From Prosapia bicincta (taxonomy: Eukaryota; Arthropoda; Insecta; Hemiptera; Cercopidae), in NCBI GenBank assembly GCA_036971475.1, contig JBAIZL010000001.1, positions 211,995,075 to 212,059,074 of the forward strand: a stretch of 64,000 bases of DNA. The letters run 5' to 3'. A program made the translations under genes and the position numbers. The notes under the pieces were generated by a model. It worked only from the letters and a program-made list of their open reading frames with translations. It had not been told where the DNA came from and made no database searches. Every line of letters starts with the position of its first letter. The stretch's first letter is position 1. This document shows, in pieces, positions 12,001 through 24,000 of the stretch.

Positions 12001-15000
12001 CCTCCCTTCCCTTGAGCTTGTCCTTAGGTGAGAGGCGAGGCTGGCGGCATGGAGATTGCGTAACTCGAACAACTGGGCTAATCCCCAGATGTTTCGGGAC
12101 ATATGAGTATCGAGTGCGTGGTCAAAGAACCCGTCTTGGAAATGGGCAGTGACCACATTACTCGGACGTTTGCACCTGCCAAGCCCACCAAACTATGATG
12201 GAATGGTCAGGGTCAGTAACATCGGGAGCTCAGATATGGTACACAGATGGCTCCAAGATGGACTTCAGCTCTGGAGCGGGGGTGTATTGTAAAAACCCAA
12301 GGGTAAAACTAGTTTTTTCCTTGGGGAGGCATACCTCTGTCTTTCAGGCCGAAATATATGCTATAAATGTCTGTCTGGGAGAGATAGCAAGAAGGGGAAT
12401 ACATGGGACCTGGATTGCTATTTTTTCTGACTGTCAGGCAGCAATTAAGGCACTAAACGGACATGTGGTCACCTCAGCCATAGTCAGGGAGTGCCTAAAT
12501 ATCCTAGAAGCCCTGGCAAGTTACAATCAATTCAAGATAGGTTGGGTGCCAGAGCATAGGGGAATATTTGGAAATGAAGCCGCAGATGCGCTGGCCAGAG
12601 AGGGGTCTTCGACTCCCCTGATTGGACCGGAGCCGGCAGTAGGTATTTCCAAATCCATGGTCAAGATTGCAGTGCGAAGGTGGATGGCTGAAAGACACTG
12701 TGAGCACTGGACCAGGGCTGAAGGGATGAGACACAGTAAGCTAACCCTTAGGAAACCTTCCTTGGGGCTGCAGTAGAGTCTCATCTATCTGTCTAGGCAG
12801 GAATTGAGGATAGCCACACGTCTACTCACGGGACACTGTGGACTAAGGAAACATCTGCATAAAATGGGTATCTACAAAGATGAACCAGTGTGCAGATTAT
12901 GCGGGCAAGAACTGGAGACTGCCGCACACATCATTTATAGGTGTGAAGCACTTGTCGAGAGGCGCTTCAACCTCTATGGTGATAGTACAGCTCTGGTGGA
13001 TGCTGAAGATAAAACACTAGTCAGGAAACTCCTAAACCTGGTAAGAGGGAAGGGGCTATTTGACTAGATCAGGGAGGTAAGTACAATATACCTTGCGGCG
13101 CTTCGGGCAGTTAAAAAAAAAAAAAAAAAAAAAACCCAATTTTTAGCTGTATTTATTGTTTACTTTATCTGTGGCAGCCGCTAAGGTTAGAATTGTTTTC
13201 ATGAGCTCGGCGATTTTTGATTGTTAAAAAAAATGGATCAAAGAATTTGTATTAAGTTTTGCGTAAAAAATGAAACAAAGTGTAACAGAGTGTGCGAAAT
13301 GTTAACAAAGACCTATGATGAGTCTTCTATGAAAAAAACAAGTATTTATGAGTGGCCGCGAAGACATTGATGATGACGAACGCCCCGGACACCCCAGCAC
13401 ATCAACAACCGATGAAAACGTGGAAGCAATGGTTATGAATGGTCGCCAAATCACAATTATAGAAGTCGCTGATGATGTTGGCATATCGATTGGGTCATGC
13501 CATGACATTTTTACAAACATTTTGGGTATGAAATGCGTGGCAGCAAAATTTGTCCCAAAATTGTTGAATTTTGAACAAAAACAGCAGCGATTGGAAGTTG
13601 CTCAGAAATCACTAAATGAAGTCAGCGACGATGCTGAATCACTAAAACGTATTATAACACGTGATGACACATGGGTTTACGGATATGAAGCCACTGCGTG
13701 AAGCAGTGCGAAGAAAACGTCTGGATTTGTGGCAAAACAATTCATGAATTATCGTTTTGAGTCACGCTTTTGCGTCACGATAATGCACCGGCTCCCGGCT
13801 CACACATCGTCGCTTGTTCATGATTTTTTGGCGACAAATAACACTGTAATGATGTCCCAACCTCCATATTCGCCCGACATGGCCCCTTGTGACTTTTTGC
13901 TTTTTCCAAAACTAAAAAAAACCTTAAAGGGTCGTCGTTTCACAAGCATAGATGACATTAAAAGTGAATTGCTGAAAGAGCTCAAAGCTATCCCAAAGAT
14001 CGAGTTCCAGAAGTGTTTTGAGAATTGGAAAAAGCGTTGGCCTAAGTGCATAATATCTAGTGGGGACTACTTTGAACGAGACAATATCAATGTAGATGAA
14101 TAAATAAATATTTTTTTCAAAAAACTAAAATTCGGTGAAAAAACGGTGTTTTTTGAACAGTGGTAAGTAGTTGGGGATTAAGTTTGTGGTTCATAATAAA
14201 ATCATTGAATTTTGATAAGCATTTTTCTAAGAAGAAAACTTGTGAATATGTAAGAATAGAGAAGCTCTTTTGAAAACTTCACCAATTTTCTAGCTACATT
14301 CTGGTTATAATGATTATTTTAAGTTATATAATACAATGCACCCTTGTTTCAAATATTATCATTACTATATGAAATGAAAGTGTATAATGAGATGACTGGA
14401 AAATAATATTTTTATTCTAGGAGTATGAATCCATGTTGAAAGACACTATCCCCGAGATACAAAGATGTAACTTGGCTAGCGTAGTACTTCAGCTTTTGGC
14501 TATTGATGTTAACGCTCTAACTTTTGATTTTATGGACAAACCACCAAAGGAGGTAAATTTTGATCCTTAACAAATATATTAAAAATACAGCCATTCTTAT
14601 ATTTATGTTCATAATTTGTTGCAAAAAATTTAGACACATCACAAATAGAAGTTATTTGGTTTTACTTCTAATTGCATAACAACTGTAGATTGTAACACAT
14701 AGACACCTTCATTACCTTGTTAGAGGGTAGGCACATGAGCCATGCCATCATCCCCCTTTATTCCTACCTTTACTATCCTATCCTTTGTAGGAAATAATAG
14801 TTATAGTTGCTAATTACCTTGTTAGAGGGTGGGCACATGAGCCATGCCATCATCCCCCTTTATTCCTACCTTCACTATCCTATCCTTTGTAGGAAATAAT
14901 AGTTATAGTGGCTAATTACCTTGTTAGAGGGTGGGCACATGAGCAATGCCATCATCCTCCTTTATTCCTACCTTCACTATCCTATCCTTTGTAGGAAATA

Positions 15001-18000
15001 ATAGTTATAGTGGCTAATTACCTTGTTAGAGGGTGGGCACATGAGCCATGCCATCATCCCCCTTTATTCCTACCTTCACTATCCTATCCTTTGTAGGAAA
15101 TAATAGTTATAGTGGCTAATTACCTTGTTAGAGGGTAGGCACATGAGCCATGCCATCATCCCCCTTTATTCCTACCTTCACTATCCTATCCTTTGTAGGA
15201 AATAATAGTTATAGTGGCTAATTACCTTGTTAGAGGGTGGGCACATGAGCCATGCCATCATCCCCCTTTATTCCTACCTTCACTATCCTATCCTTTGTAG
15301 GAAATAATAGTTATAGTGGCTAATTACCTTGTTAGAGGGTAGGCACATGAGCCATGCCATCATCGCCCTTTATTCCTACCTTCACTATCCTATCCTTTGT
15401 AGGAAATAATAGTTATAGTGGCTAATTACCTTGTTAGAGGGTAGGCACATGAGCCATGCCATCATCCCCCTTTATTCCTACCTTCACTATCCTATCCTTT
15501 GTAGGAAATAATAGTTATAGTGGCTAATTACCTTGTTAGAGGGTGGGCACATGAGCCATGCCATCATCCCCCTTTATTCCTACCTTCACTATCCTATCCT
15601 TTGTAGGAAATAATAGTTATAGTGGCTAATTACCTTGTTAGAGGGTAGGCACATGAGCCATGCCATCATCGCCCTTTATTCCTACCTTCACTATCCTATC
15701 CTTTGTAGGAAATAATAGTTATAGTGGCTAATTACCTTGTTAGAGGGTGGGCACATGAGCAATGCCATCATCCCCCTTTATTCCTACCTTCACTATCCTA
15801 TCCTTTGTAGGAAATAATAGTTATAGTGGCTAATTACCTTGTTAGAGGGTAGGCACATGAGCCATGCCATCATCGCCCTTTATTCCTACCTTCACTATCC
15901 TATCCTTTGTAGGAAATAATAGTTATAGTGGCTAATTACCTTGTTAGAGGGTGGGCACATGAGCCATGCCATCATCCCCCTTTATTCCTACCTTCACTAT
16001 CCTATCCTTTGTAGGAAATAATAGTTATAGTGGCTAATTACCTTGTTAGAGGGTGGGCACATGAGCCATGCCATCATCCCCCTTTATTCCTACCTTCACT
16101 ATCCTATCCTTTGTAGGAAATAATAGTTATAGTGGCTAATTACCTTGTTAGAGGGTGGGCACATGAGCCATGCCATCATCCCCCTTTATTCCTACCTTCA
16201 CTATCCTATCCTTTGTAGGAAATAATAGTTATAGTGGCTAATTACCTTGTTAGAGGGTAGGCACATGAGCCATGCCATCATCGCCCTTTATTCCTACCTT
16301 CACTATCCTATCCTTTGTAGGAAATAATAGTTATAGTGGCTAATTACCTTGTTAGAGGGTGGGCACATGAGCCATGCCATCATCCCCCTTTATTCCTACC
16401 TTCACTATCCTATACTTTGTAGGAAATAATAGTTATAGTGGCTAATTACCTTGTTAGAGGGTGGGCACATGAGCCATGCCATCATCCCCCTTTATTCCTA
16501 CCTTCACTATCCTATCCTTTGTAGGAAATAATAGTTATAGTGGCTAATTACCTTATTAGAGAGTGGGCACGTGAGCCATGCCATCATCGCCCTTTATTCC
16601 TACCTTCACTATCCTATCCTTTGTAGGAAATAATAGTTATAGTGGCTAATTACCTTGTTAGAGGGTGGGCACATGAGCCATGCCATCATCCCCCTTTATT
16701 CCTACCTTCACTATCCTATCCTTGTAGGAAATAATAGTTATAGTGGCTAATTACCTTGTTAGAGGGTGGGCACATGAGCCATGCCATCATCCCCCTTTAT
16801 TCCTACCTTCACTATCCTATCCTTTGTAGGAAATAATAGTTATAGTTGCTAATTACCGGTGAGAAAGGTAGTAATTAAGGTGAAAGTTGAATAGACATCT
16901 ATACTGAAGTCCAACATTCTACTGCAAAACTAGAAGACTTATGTTCTTCGTGTTTGGTTAACTTTAACAAGAAATGTAGAATATCAGGTCCAAAGTCATT
17001 AATTTGAAATAAATTAGGGAAATGTAATAAAATTTGAATCGCTTGAATTTGAAAGCACGGAGATCAAAAGCATCAATCAAAAAGTAAGGTTTAATTAATA
17101 AATACTTGTAAATATTTATAAACTTGCCTGTAGTAGCACTTACTTATGTTTGTTGAGGATGGCCGTTTCGGGAGATGTGTCCCATTGTCAACTCAGACCG
17201 TAACGGTCTGAGCTATGTCTGAGTTGACCGTACGGTCTGAGCTTAGTTACGGTCTGAGTTGACAATGGGACACATCTCCTGAAATGGTTGTCCTTAACAA
17301 ACATAAGTAAGTGCTACTAAAGGCAAGTTTATAAATATTTAAAAATATTTAGTGAAAACTAGTAGCTCACGTGAAGATGGAATCAACAAATAAGGTTTAA
17401 TTATTTTTATGGTATAACAGTTATTGAAGGACATGATGTGACTAGTTTCACTCATCAATTTCTTCAAGTTTATTCAAACAATATACCTTTTAAACTATAC
17501 ACCTGTGCATATATGACATTTGAATATCTGTACTTTTATACACGTCTGTGACTCAATTTAGTTTCTTTCTTTGATTGACAAATGCGACAGTGTCCGAAAT
17601 ATATCTTTATTTTAACGTTTTAGTCTTCCTGTGTATCTATTTTAGGTTTACAGGCAGGACTTTTACCAAGGTAAGTCTGTCAGTGTCTTATCTAGTGAAA
17701 ACTTTTCTTGTTAGATATACGAGGGTGGTCCACAAAGTAACCTCCGTTTTGAAATAAAAAATAAACCAGTTGAGATACAAAAATTTTATTATATACATGT
17801 TAAAACTACAGCTTTCTTTACTTTTCTACATATTCACCATACAAGTTCAAGCACTTATCATATCTTTTAACAGTTTTTGAAATTCTTAAAAAAATCTGCC
17901 GCCGGAGAACGTAGCCAGCCTGTCACAGCTTTTGAAGATCTTCATCACTCGCAAACCTCTGAGATGCAAGCCACCGCTTCATGTACGGCAAAAGATGGAA

Positions 18001-21000
18001 ATCACTGGGAGCCAAGTCCAGGCTGTAGGGGGGGGGGTGGTCAAAAACGTCCCATTTAAACTTTTCCAAAAGTTCAGTTGTTTTTTGAGCTGTGTGAGGG
18101 CGGGTATTGTCATGGACAAACACAACGCCAGATGTCAGAAGACCACGACGCTGGATTTGAATCGCTCGTCGTAGCCGTTTTAAGGTTTCACAATAAGCTG
18201 CACCTGTAATGGTCGTACCACGCTCCATAAGTTCAACGAGCAAGATGCCCTTAGCATCCCAGAAAACTGTAGCCATCAATTTTCTCGCTGAAAAGGATTG
18301 GCGAGCTTTCTTTGGCTTGCTTGGCGAAGTGGTATGACCCCATTGCATTGACTTGTTGTTTTGTTTCAGCATTCACATAGGCGACCCAAGTCTCATCTCC
18401 TGTAACGATCCTGTTCAAAAATGTTTCTCCTTCAACATCATACCGAGTAAGAAAGTCTATGGCAGAACTCATTCTTTTCATTTTGTGATCATCGGTGAGC
18501 ACTTTTAGAATCCAACGAACACAAAACTTGTGATAGCCTAGTTTTTCTGTCACTATCTCATGCACAAGACTTCGAGAAATTTCAGGAAAATGATCTGAAA
18601 GTTCCGAGATTGTGAAGTGACGGTTCTCGCGAATTTTCTCATCCACTTTGTTCACCAAGTCATCACTGATGAGAGATGGTCTACCACTCCGGTCTTCATC
18701 GTGAACGTTCGTTCTTCCATTTTTAAAAAAACGGACCCATTGACGGACTACACCTTCGCTCATAATGTTTGGGCCATACACCGCACTCAATTCTTGATGA
18801 ATTTCAGCTGCTGTATAACTTTTCGACCACAGAAATCTTATTACACCTCGCACTTCACACTTGGCGGGATTTTCTATTGGGGCGCTCATGTTTTTACGTT
18901 ATAACAAAAGAACGCGCGATCGTACGATACTCTCCCTTGCACAGCTAGAAGCATACTGAACGGCTGCGCACACCGATGTGAGCATGGCGGCGCTACCCCC
19001 ACTTATCGCGCCACGCCCAAACTTTGTGGCGGTTACTTTGTGGACCACCCTCGTAGTAAGACCACCCGCGTAGCTCTCACTGAGAGTATAGGGGTAGTGT
19101 CTTTAGCAACATTCAAATATTTGGATCTTCATTTTTCTCCCTTTTGATATTTTCTTCCACTCTTTCCATGAAACTCACTGTGATTTTCTAAGATGTAAAA
19201 TTTTTACCTAACCATATTCCAGGACACTTCCAAAATAGTTTTTGTTAAATTAGTCGTGATTAATAAAACTACATTTCTGGATTTAAAGTTATGAAATGTA
19301 GCTCTTGTTTCAACTACACTTTTGTCTTCTTTAGGACTTAGTTGTTGCCCTTGTTATATTGATGCTCTTTGTCATAAAATATAGGTTTTAGCACTGCACT
19401 TCATATGGAAACATCAATTCTTTTCACAATGCATTACAAAAATAATATACAATTTTTTAATATAGTTTGGACTATATCTGTATCAATTCCATTTTTCAAA
19501 AAATCATATTCTTTGTCTAATTTTGTATTAGTTTCCTCTTGTAGTGTTTATGGATATTACAGTAAACTCCCGATTATCCGTGGAATAGGGTGGCCCGGCA
19601 ACGCCAGATAACCGAATTCCCCGGATAATCCGCTATCAACAAAGAATACGCAAAACTATCAATAATCGATTATTATACCATAAGTTACAGAAATAATGAC
19701 CCCGGTTAATGCAATTCACAAATAATCTTCAGAGGACAAAATAAATACAGAAAATAATTTAAAATGTCAATGTATTTGACGGATTATAACATATACATTT
19801 ACTAACTAACTATTTATGTCTAACTATTTACAATACGTACATAAGTATATTTCAAAAGTAAGTATGTATGTACATATGTAATTTCCTTTACACATAATAC
19901 TTTCACTTTTTAACAAAACAATCGGTCACTTTCGTCTGTTTTTTTGTGAGCATTGATTTTGCTTTAATGTGTGATCCATGTTTCTTGAGAACCATTTTGT
20001 CGCACAGTGTCTACTTGTGTCACAAAGCCATAAAGATCGATAATGTATATGACAGACATGGATTATGCATATGTCACATCCTACACTATTTATAGCCGAG
20101 ATTAGCTGACATTTGTTTATAATCTTATGATGCACATTAGGTTTTCGGGGGTCCAAGCATTTTGTCATTGTCTCTTATATACAGTAGTCTGCTCGCCCGT
20201 TTATTTCGCTGACCCGCTTCGGGATGCTTCCCTTTTAATGTAAAAATTAGTACGTACATATTTACATATCTATTCCCTTCATCTTAACTGTATTTACGTC
20301 GTAATTCACCGTTTGGAAATTTAAATACATGAATCTGGAATAAAAATAGGATATTTATAAAACAATGGCAGACCACGGATAATCGGGAGTTTACTGTACT
20401 TAGTTCCATTTGGTGTACAATCTTCTCTTTTCCTGTTAACAGTGACATATAGGCAATTCACACTTTGTTCTTCTTCCTCTTACTGCCATCATTTCAATGT
20501 TTTGCCTAAAATCTCACAACTAGATACTAAAAAGGGAGAGCCACTAAATAAATAAGGAACCCTTTCTATTTGTTTAAATTTTTCTCTTATGCTTATTTTG
20601 ACTATTTATTTTGTTCTAAGACTTTTCCTTATCTGTCTCTAATTACCTTTCATTTATTATTTACTGCATTCTAGTTGTTCTATTTTTTGATTTAACTTCA
20701 TAATACAGCCTATATCTGATACCATATCTGATTTCGGTAAAATAATTACAATTAACTTATAAAATAAGAAGTTAAAGAAAAGCAATCTCGGCAATCGGAA
20801 CTAATTGCTGCAGGGGGTTGTTCGGATTACAGAAAGTACCAACATGTGTATTAGGAAAAAATGCTGAAAAAAGGTTCAACAATATGAATGTGCATAACTT
20901 TTTATTTGCTTTTTTAAATATATTTTTATTTTTAATTATATAACAATGTATTTTAAAATTTGATTGACAGTTTAAAAAAGTTGTTCAGTTACAAATAAAT

Positions 21001-24000
21001 TATCTATTCAAATCAGTTTAAAATTATTGCATGGTTTTTTTTTAAATCAGCGATTGTTATTTTAACAACATTAAACTCATGTGCCAGATTGGAAGAAGCT
21101 GCTCCTTCGTCAAAGTATAATAAGATAGTGCACTTGTCACTCAGACAGTGCTTTATGTTTCCTTTATCAGTCATTTTACCACGCTATTGAACACTTTTGG
21201 AAAGAAAAAATAAGACTGACTAAATTCACTGTTAGGTATCCCATTCTACTTGTTGAATGGAGAAGGATTCATCTGAAAGAGAACAACAGAAAACAATTCC
21301 AGGAAATCCAATTGCACAGCTGTACATTTTTTCATAAAACTTCTTCCTCTCTCTTTCTCTTTCTATTAATAGAACTCCTTTCCCCTCTCTGTCTTTCCAC
21401 TAACCTCTGGCACTAAGGTTCTTACATAAAATAGTTTTTTTTTTCACGTGATTGGATTTTCTGGAGTGTTCGGAGTATTGAAGTTCAGATTGTTGAGATT
21501 GCAATGTATTACTTTTCTGGGAATTGAAAAGCATTCAATTTACCTTCATGTTTTTATTTTTACAGTTAGTCGTAGAAGCTTTACACCAACTAGTGCAGCT
21601 TGGGGCCGTTGATAGTGTGGAAAACCCCAAATTGACCTCTTTAGGATGTCAGATGGTACAGTTTCCGCTTGATCCTAGGTTTAGCAAAATCATTTTGTCA
21701 GCAAAAGATTTTAATTGTTTGTAAGTATTCTGTTTTATTATTTGGTAATACTTTATTATGGTTATTATTATTATTATTATTAAATTGAGGTTATAAAATC
21801 TGTTCAAGAAGCTCTTTTGTTATTTATGGCTAGCCTGGAACGTATTGTATATATGAAATTTCCCTGGAGATTTATAACATATTTTGAGAGTCTAATGTGT
21901 TTTTATCCTGATGCACAAGGGATGGTCTCTAGTTATCCTTAAACCGATTTTCATAGCACAAGGATTGTTTTCTGTACAGTAAACCTCTTTTCCTCATGAT
22001 TTAGTATAATTTCGAAAGACAGTTTCAGAATAACCTGCTACTAACTGAATTTATCTAATTTTTGTCTGAAGGAAAACAACATATGAGGTGTGTTAAAAAA
22101 TACCCGGAATTTTTAAATTTCGCGCGTTTGGAGAGTCCGATTGTCAAAATTTTACATGCCCCTGAAGTATGACACAATTTTCAGCTGTATTCATTGTTTA
22201 CTTTATCTGTGGCAGCCGCTAAGGTTAGACGTGTTTTCATGAGCTCGGCGATTTTCGATTGTAAAAAAAAATGGATCAAATAATTTGTATTAAGTTTTGC
22301 GGAAAAAGGAAAAAGTCACAAGGGGCCATGTCTGGGGAATATGGAGGTTGGGGCATCATTACAGTGTTATTTTTCGCCAAAAAATCACGAACAAGCGACG
22401 ATGTGTGAGGCGGTGCATTATCGTGATGCAAAAGCCATGAATTGTTTTGCCACAAATCCAGACGTTTTCTTTGCACTGCTTCACGCAAACAGCGTTGAAC
22501 TTGTAGATAGTACACTTTATTGATAGTTTGACCTTGTGGCAAGAATTCATGATGCACTATGCCATTAAAATCAAATAACACAGTAAACATAACCTTGACG
22601 TTCGACCGCACTTGCCGAGCCTTTTCTGTCTTGGAGAGCCAGAATGCTTCCACTGGGACGATTGAGCCTTCGTTTCGATATCATATCTGTAAACCCATGT
22701 TTCGTCGCGTGTTATAATAAGTTTTAGTAATTCAGCATCGTCCCTGACTTCATTTAGTGATTCCTGACCAACTTCCAATCGCCGCTGTTTTTGTTCAAAA
22801 TTCAACAATTTTGGGACAAATTTTGCTGCCACACATTTCATACCCAAAATGTTTGCAAAAATGTCATGGCATGAGCCAATCGATATGCCAACATCATCAG
22901 CGACTTCTCTGATTGTGATTCGGCGATCATTCATAACCATTGCTTCCTATTCATCAGTTGTTGATCACTATTTCATCAGTTGTTGATGTGCTGGGGCGTC
23001 CGAGGCGTTCATCATCGTCAACGTCTTTGCGGCCATCTTGGAAACGCTTATACCACTCGTAAATACTTTTTTTTTCATAGTAGACTCACAATAGGCCTTT
23101 GTTAACATTTCACACAATTTGTTACACTTTATTTCATTTTTTACGCAAAACTTAATACAAATTCTTTGATCCATTTTTATCATTGGTATTATTGGTATTT
23201 TTTCTAAAAGTGCTTGTCAGTAACAAGCCGACTGAGTGATAGGCCATATGACCTCAGTCGGGGATGCATCCCTAGGCAGGATTCCTGCCTAGGCAGGAAT
23301 GTTTTTTCAAAATGGGTATGCAAGGTTTCTAATAAAGGCTGTACATTATGAAGAGCATCTTATCTCTGTTCTCCCCTCTGTTTACAAGTCGATTGTCATT
23401 ATGTTGCTCATGATCAACATAAATCTATCATAACCATCACTCGATTATGTCATCTTTGTAAACAGCTGGCAATAAGTCAATGCATGTCATCTAGTGGTGA
23501 AATGTGCTATTAATATTCAGAAAAACATCACAGAGTGCGCTAAACTCTTAAAAATACAGCCACATCATAATTTAATGATGAATTACAAAAATTTACGTGA
23601 TCTGCGTTCAACAGTTTGGCAACCCGTAAAAATATGTGATCCTCCTTGAAAGTGTTAAGGGCTTGCATTAGTTTGGGTTAATTCCTAATTAAATTTTTAT
23701 TAGTACTTTAAAAAAAATTTTAATTTTACAGAGAAGAAGCTCTAAGTATTGTTGCCATACTGTCTGCAGAAACGGTATTTGTTACTCCTTCTGCAAAGAA
23801 GGAAGAAGCTAATGAAGTCAGAGCAAAGTTCTTATCTTCCGCTGGAGATCATATTACACTTCTAAATATTTTCCGATGTTATAACAACACCAAATCAAAA
23901 AATGTAAGATATGAATTTATATTTTTTAAAATTTGTTCAGTCATTCAGTTTAATTAATATATAATATAATCAGGCATTCAAAATAATTGAATTATTTAAT

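Larger units (their letters stand above)
9569..13133 (+). mobile_element. Non-LTR retrotransposon (RT + RNase H), nested in mariner
   Basis: It is inserted in the mariner with target duplication ACCCAATTTT (9559-9568 and 13134-13143) and ends in a 21-base poly(A) tract (13113-13133). It encodes a reverse transcriptase, an RNase H and a C-terminal CCHC knuckle, an arrangement found in I/LOA/R1-type elements. No endonuclease or ORF1 is seen, so it is 5'-truncated or rearranged. The stretch 9595-10700 looks like unrelated inserted sequence. Frameshifts at a G-run near 11044 and between 12031 and 12195, plus an in-frame TAG at 12774-12776, make it inactive. Confidence 0.88.
9451..14163 (+). mobile_element. 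Mariner element split by a nested retrotransposon
   Basis: The 5' terminal repeat (CGAGGTGCGTTCAAAAAATA from 9451) and 3' terminal repeat (GGTGTTTTTTGAACA near 14146-14160) are flanked by TA at 9449-9450 and 14164-14165. A related copy at 22084 shows that the sequence after 9568 should continue directly at 13144. Everything between is the non-LTR element, bordered by the duplicated 10-mer ACCCAATTTT. The transposase starts at ATG 13233. A 20-bp deletion just after 13354 shifts the frame, a larger deletion lies near 13690, and a 7-bp CCGGCTC duplication lies near 13792-13805. The third catalytic Asp ([10 protein letters not shown]) is still readable in 13729-14103. Without the insert the mariner is about 1.1 kb. 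Confidence 0.88.
17098..17391. mobile_element. Foldback Penelope-terminus element with 12-bp TSD
   Basis: A 294-bp segment flanked by direct repeats AAGGTTTAATTA (17086-17097 and 17392-17403). It is two head-to-head copies of one terminal sequence (arms from about 17108 to 17213 and 17232 to 17335) around a centre rich in GACCGTAACGGTC palindromes. Each arm carries a hammerhead-like motif with a UUGACAA core. Related single arms occur at 43000-43100 and 44475-44560. No coding sequence. Confidence 0.8.
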
